Positions 62,246 to 64,000 of a stretch of DNA of 64,000 nucleotides are shown in pieces. The stretch lies in assembly GCA_034509425.1 (NCBI GenBank), contig JAVTVJ010000002.1, forward strand, positions 152,797 to 216,796, read 5' to 3'. Below the pieces are notes generated by a model that saw only the letters and a program-made list of their open reading frames with translations, had not been told where the DNA came from and searched no databases. Every line of letters begins with the position of its first letter. Positions within the stretch are counted from its first letter, which is position 1. Position numbers and translations under genes: made by a program. Origin of the DNA: Eopsaltria australis. Lineage: Eukaryota; Chordata; Aves; Passeriformes; Petroicidae.

Positions 62246-64000
62246 GTAAGGAGCTCTGCCTTGCTGTCTGCTAGCTCAGACCTCCTGCCTGTGTCAGGAC
62301 ATGTGCCACACTCCCACCACCCTCAATCCATTAAATCTGCCTCAGTGCATCTGCAGTTATGCTGACAATGCCCCTCTCTCAAATGGTATCTTTTCCCTAT
62401 CTCTTGGCCAGGCAGATGAGGAGCTGTGGATCAATGTAATCAGTGCCCTCCTTTCTTGTGCTTGGCAGGGGAAATTCATCTTTAACGACACAAGGAAAAT
62501 CCAGGAGTTGCACTTCAGGAGCTGTAATTCCTTTATCTCCCTCTCTTTCACTATATATTTGGATGATTCTTTGTCAGGAGACATGGCTTTAGATAGGCTT
62601 CTTGCTTGTACTTCATTATTTTGGGGATTCTGCATTCCTCCACTCAGACCATTTGTTCCTTTACTCTCTTCTAAAGGGGAATCTTTCCACCAGTTTCAGT
62701 GAGATCTCAGACCAGATACACCCCTTCCCATTCATCACATTCCACTCTTGCATCCAAGCCTGCTTCCCACATGACAGTCCTTCCTCCTCAACCTGCCCCT
62801 CCTCCCACACCTCTCTGACTCCCATACTTCCTCTTCAGCCTGCTCATCTCCTTAATGGTTCCCACCTCCATCCATTTTCCTGCATCCCTCTGCCCAGATG
62901 TTCCAGGATCCCCTTTCATCCCCTGCTCAAATGGCTCACTCCCCCTCCTGCTGCCACTCCCTCCATCCTGTACTCATTCACCAGCACTGGCACTTGCTTC
63001 TCCTCAGCTGCATCCTGACAGGCCCATCCTTCAGGAGCTTTCAGGTCATGGAAAAGACATGGCAAAGAGACTCCTAGTTCCCCTTTTCAGGGCTTGATTC
63101 CAAGGGGCTTGGCTGTTCCTGAAGTTCCTGGTTTTCTCTGTACATGTGGAAGTGCTCCCAGAGAGGTCACCAACATCTGCATCTGGATGGGACAGGAAGC
63201 AGACAGGAGCAGGCATCCACCCAGCTAGGACAGGCTCCCAGAAAAACTTTAGCTTTTGAGACCTTGCAGCTTTTCCTAAGAATGAGCAAGTGTGGCTTTT
63301 CAGGCAGCCTGGATTTGGAGCTCTGCATAGGTGGGACACAATCCAGAGGTTATGGGTTTGGTGCTGGCACCTCCAGATGGGTTACATCTTCAGCCAGAAG
63401 GGCAGAAGGGGTAACAGTCTTATGGGAGAAATTATTTGAAATTTTAATGCTGGAAAACAGTTTTGTCATTGTCTTGTTTATATTGAAACTGCAAGAACAG
63501 CTTGGGTTTATTAGAAAAAAAAAATTCAGCCTGTAATAGCTGGAATGGGAATCTGCAGCCCAAATGGACAAGTGCTGCCATTCTTCTAAATATCTCACTG
63601 TGGCACCTCATAATGAGAATTCTGGACAGCATTAACAACACCAAATGTACTCAGGCAATCTTTCAGTGGGGTTGGGTGTCACCTCTCCAGCCTAACTGTG
63701 GGCCTTCAGGAGGAGCCTCATGGATATGTCTAAATAGCTGGAAACATGTTGTGACACTCAGTTAATTCTTCAAAACGCAGATAATTGTGCAGTCATGGTG
63801 AAGACTGATAAAATGTATGATTACTTGGAAAAGGGAAGTCAGTTTTGAATATTCAAGCTGAGTTAGGCTCATGAGATGATATGACAGGGTTTCCTACTCA
63901 ATAATAACATTCTTCTCCCAACTTCAGCTATCTAATATCAGTTATGGAGGCTCCATGATGCCTCCAAGACATTTGTCTGAATTTCCTGTGCCAGATAAAA

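Larger units (their letters stand above)
48129..64000. other. Intergenic region to the right edge
   Basis: This is about 16 kb with no recognisable coding exon. It contains a possible solo LTR (49.14-49.6 kb), two short tandem duplications (51786-51829 and 59653-59710), AT-rich blocks with homeodomain-type TAATTA motifs, a possible non-coding exon (61799-62245) and a pyrimidine-rich block (62.7-63.0 kb). Confidence 0.6.

Overview
The window looks like nuclear DNA from a bird, most likely a passerine. Genes are sparse, exons are short and introns have GT/AG ends. There are several chicken-repeat-1 (CR1) LINE fragments, a young LTR element, and one dense CpG island. Nearly all open reading frames are short, unconserved-looking chance frames in non-coding DNA and are not annotated as genes.

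Two protein-coding genes can be supported. (1) UBR5, a HECT-type E3 ubiquitin ligase, lies on the minus strand. Only its promoter, 5' UTR and first coding exon (7616-7677) are recognisable. Positions 1-7615 are the beginning of its first intron, and I could not find exon 2 by eye. The promoter lies in a CpG island (about 7140-8400) with a YY1-type element, a CCAAT box, a perfect palindromic CRE and an E-box. (2) ODF1, a sperm-tail outer dense fibre protein of the small heat-shock family, is complete on the plus strand in two exons (29483-29703 and 29893-30211). It encodes 179 residues and has a very short Cys-Pro tail compared with mammals. The order and orientation (UBR5 minus, ODF1 plus) match the vertebrate UBR5-ODF1-KLF10-AZIN1 block. 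KLF10 zinc fingers were not found, so KLF10 probably lies beyond the right edge.

Layout: 1-7615 UBR5 intron 1; 7140-8400 CpG island and promoter; 8467-8801 CR1 fragment; 8800-29300 intergenic DNA with CR1 pieces; 29300-30320 ODF1; 30320-44530 intergenic DNA with two CR1 fragments and a small GC-rich patch near 43.4-43.6 kb; 44537-48128 an LTR element; 48129-64000 intergenic DNA with a possible solo LTR (about 49.14-49.6 kb) and a possible non-coding exon near 61.8-62.25 kb.

The most unusual object is the LTR element. Two LTRs of about 1.65 kb flank only 297 bp of interior. The interior has a tRNA-Gly-type primer binding site and an imperfect polypurine tract but no gag or pol, so the element looks non-autonomous. 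The end of its 3' LTR carries ten G-to-A differences from the 5' LTR within 73 bp, eight of them in GG context, which resembles cytidine-deaminase editing. I see no new cellular system. Statements about conservation and family membership come from reading and memory, not from a search.
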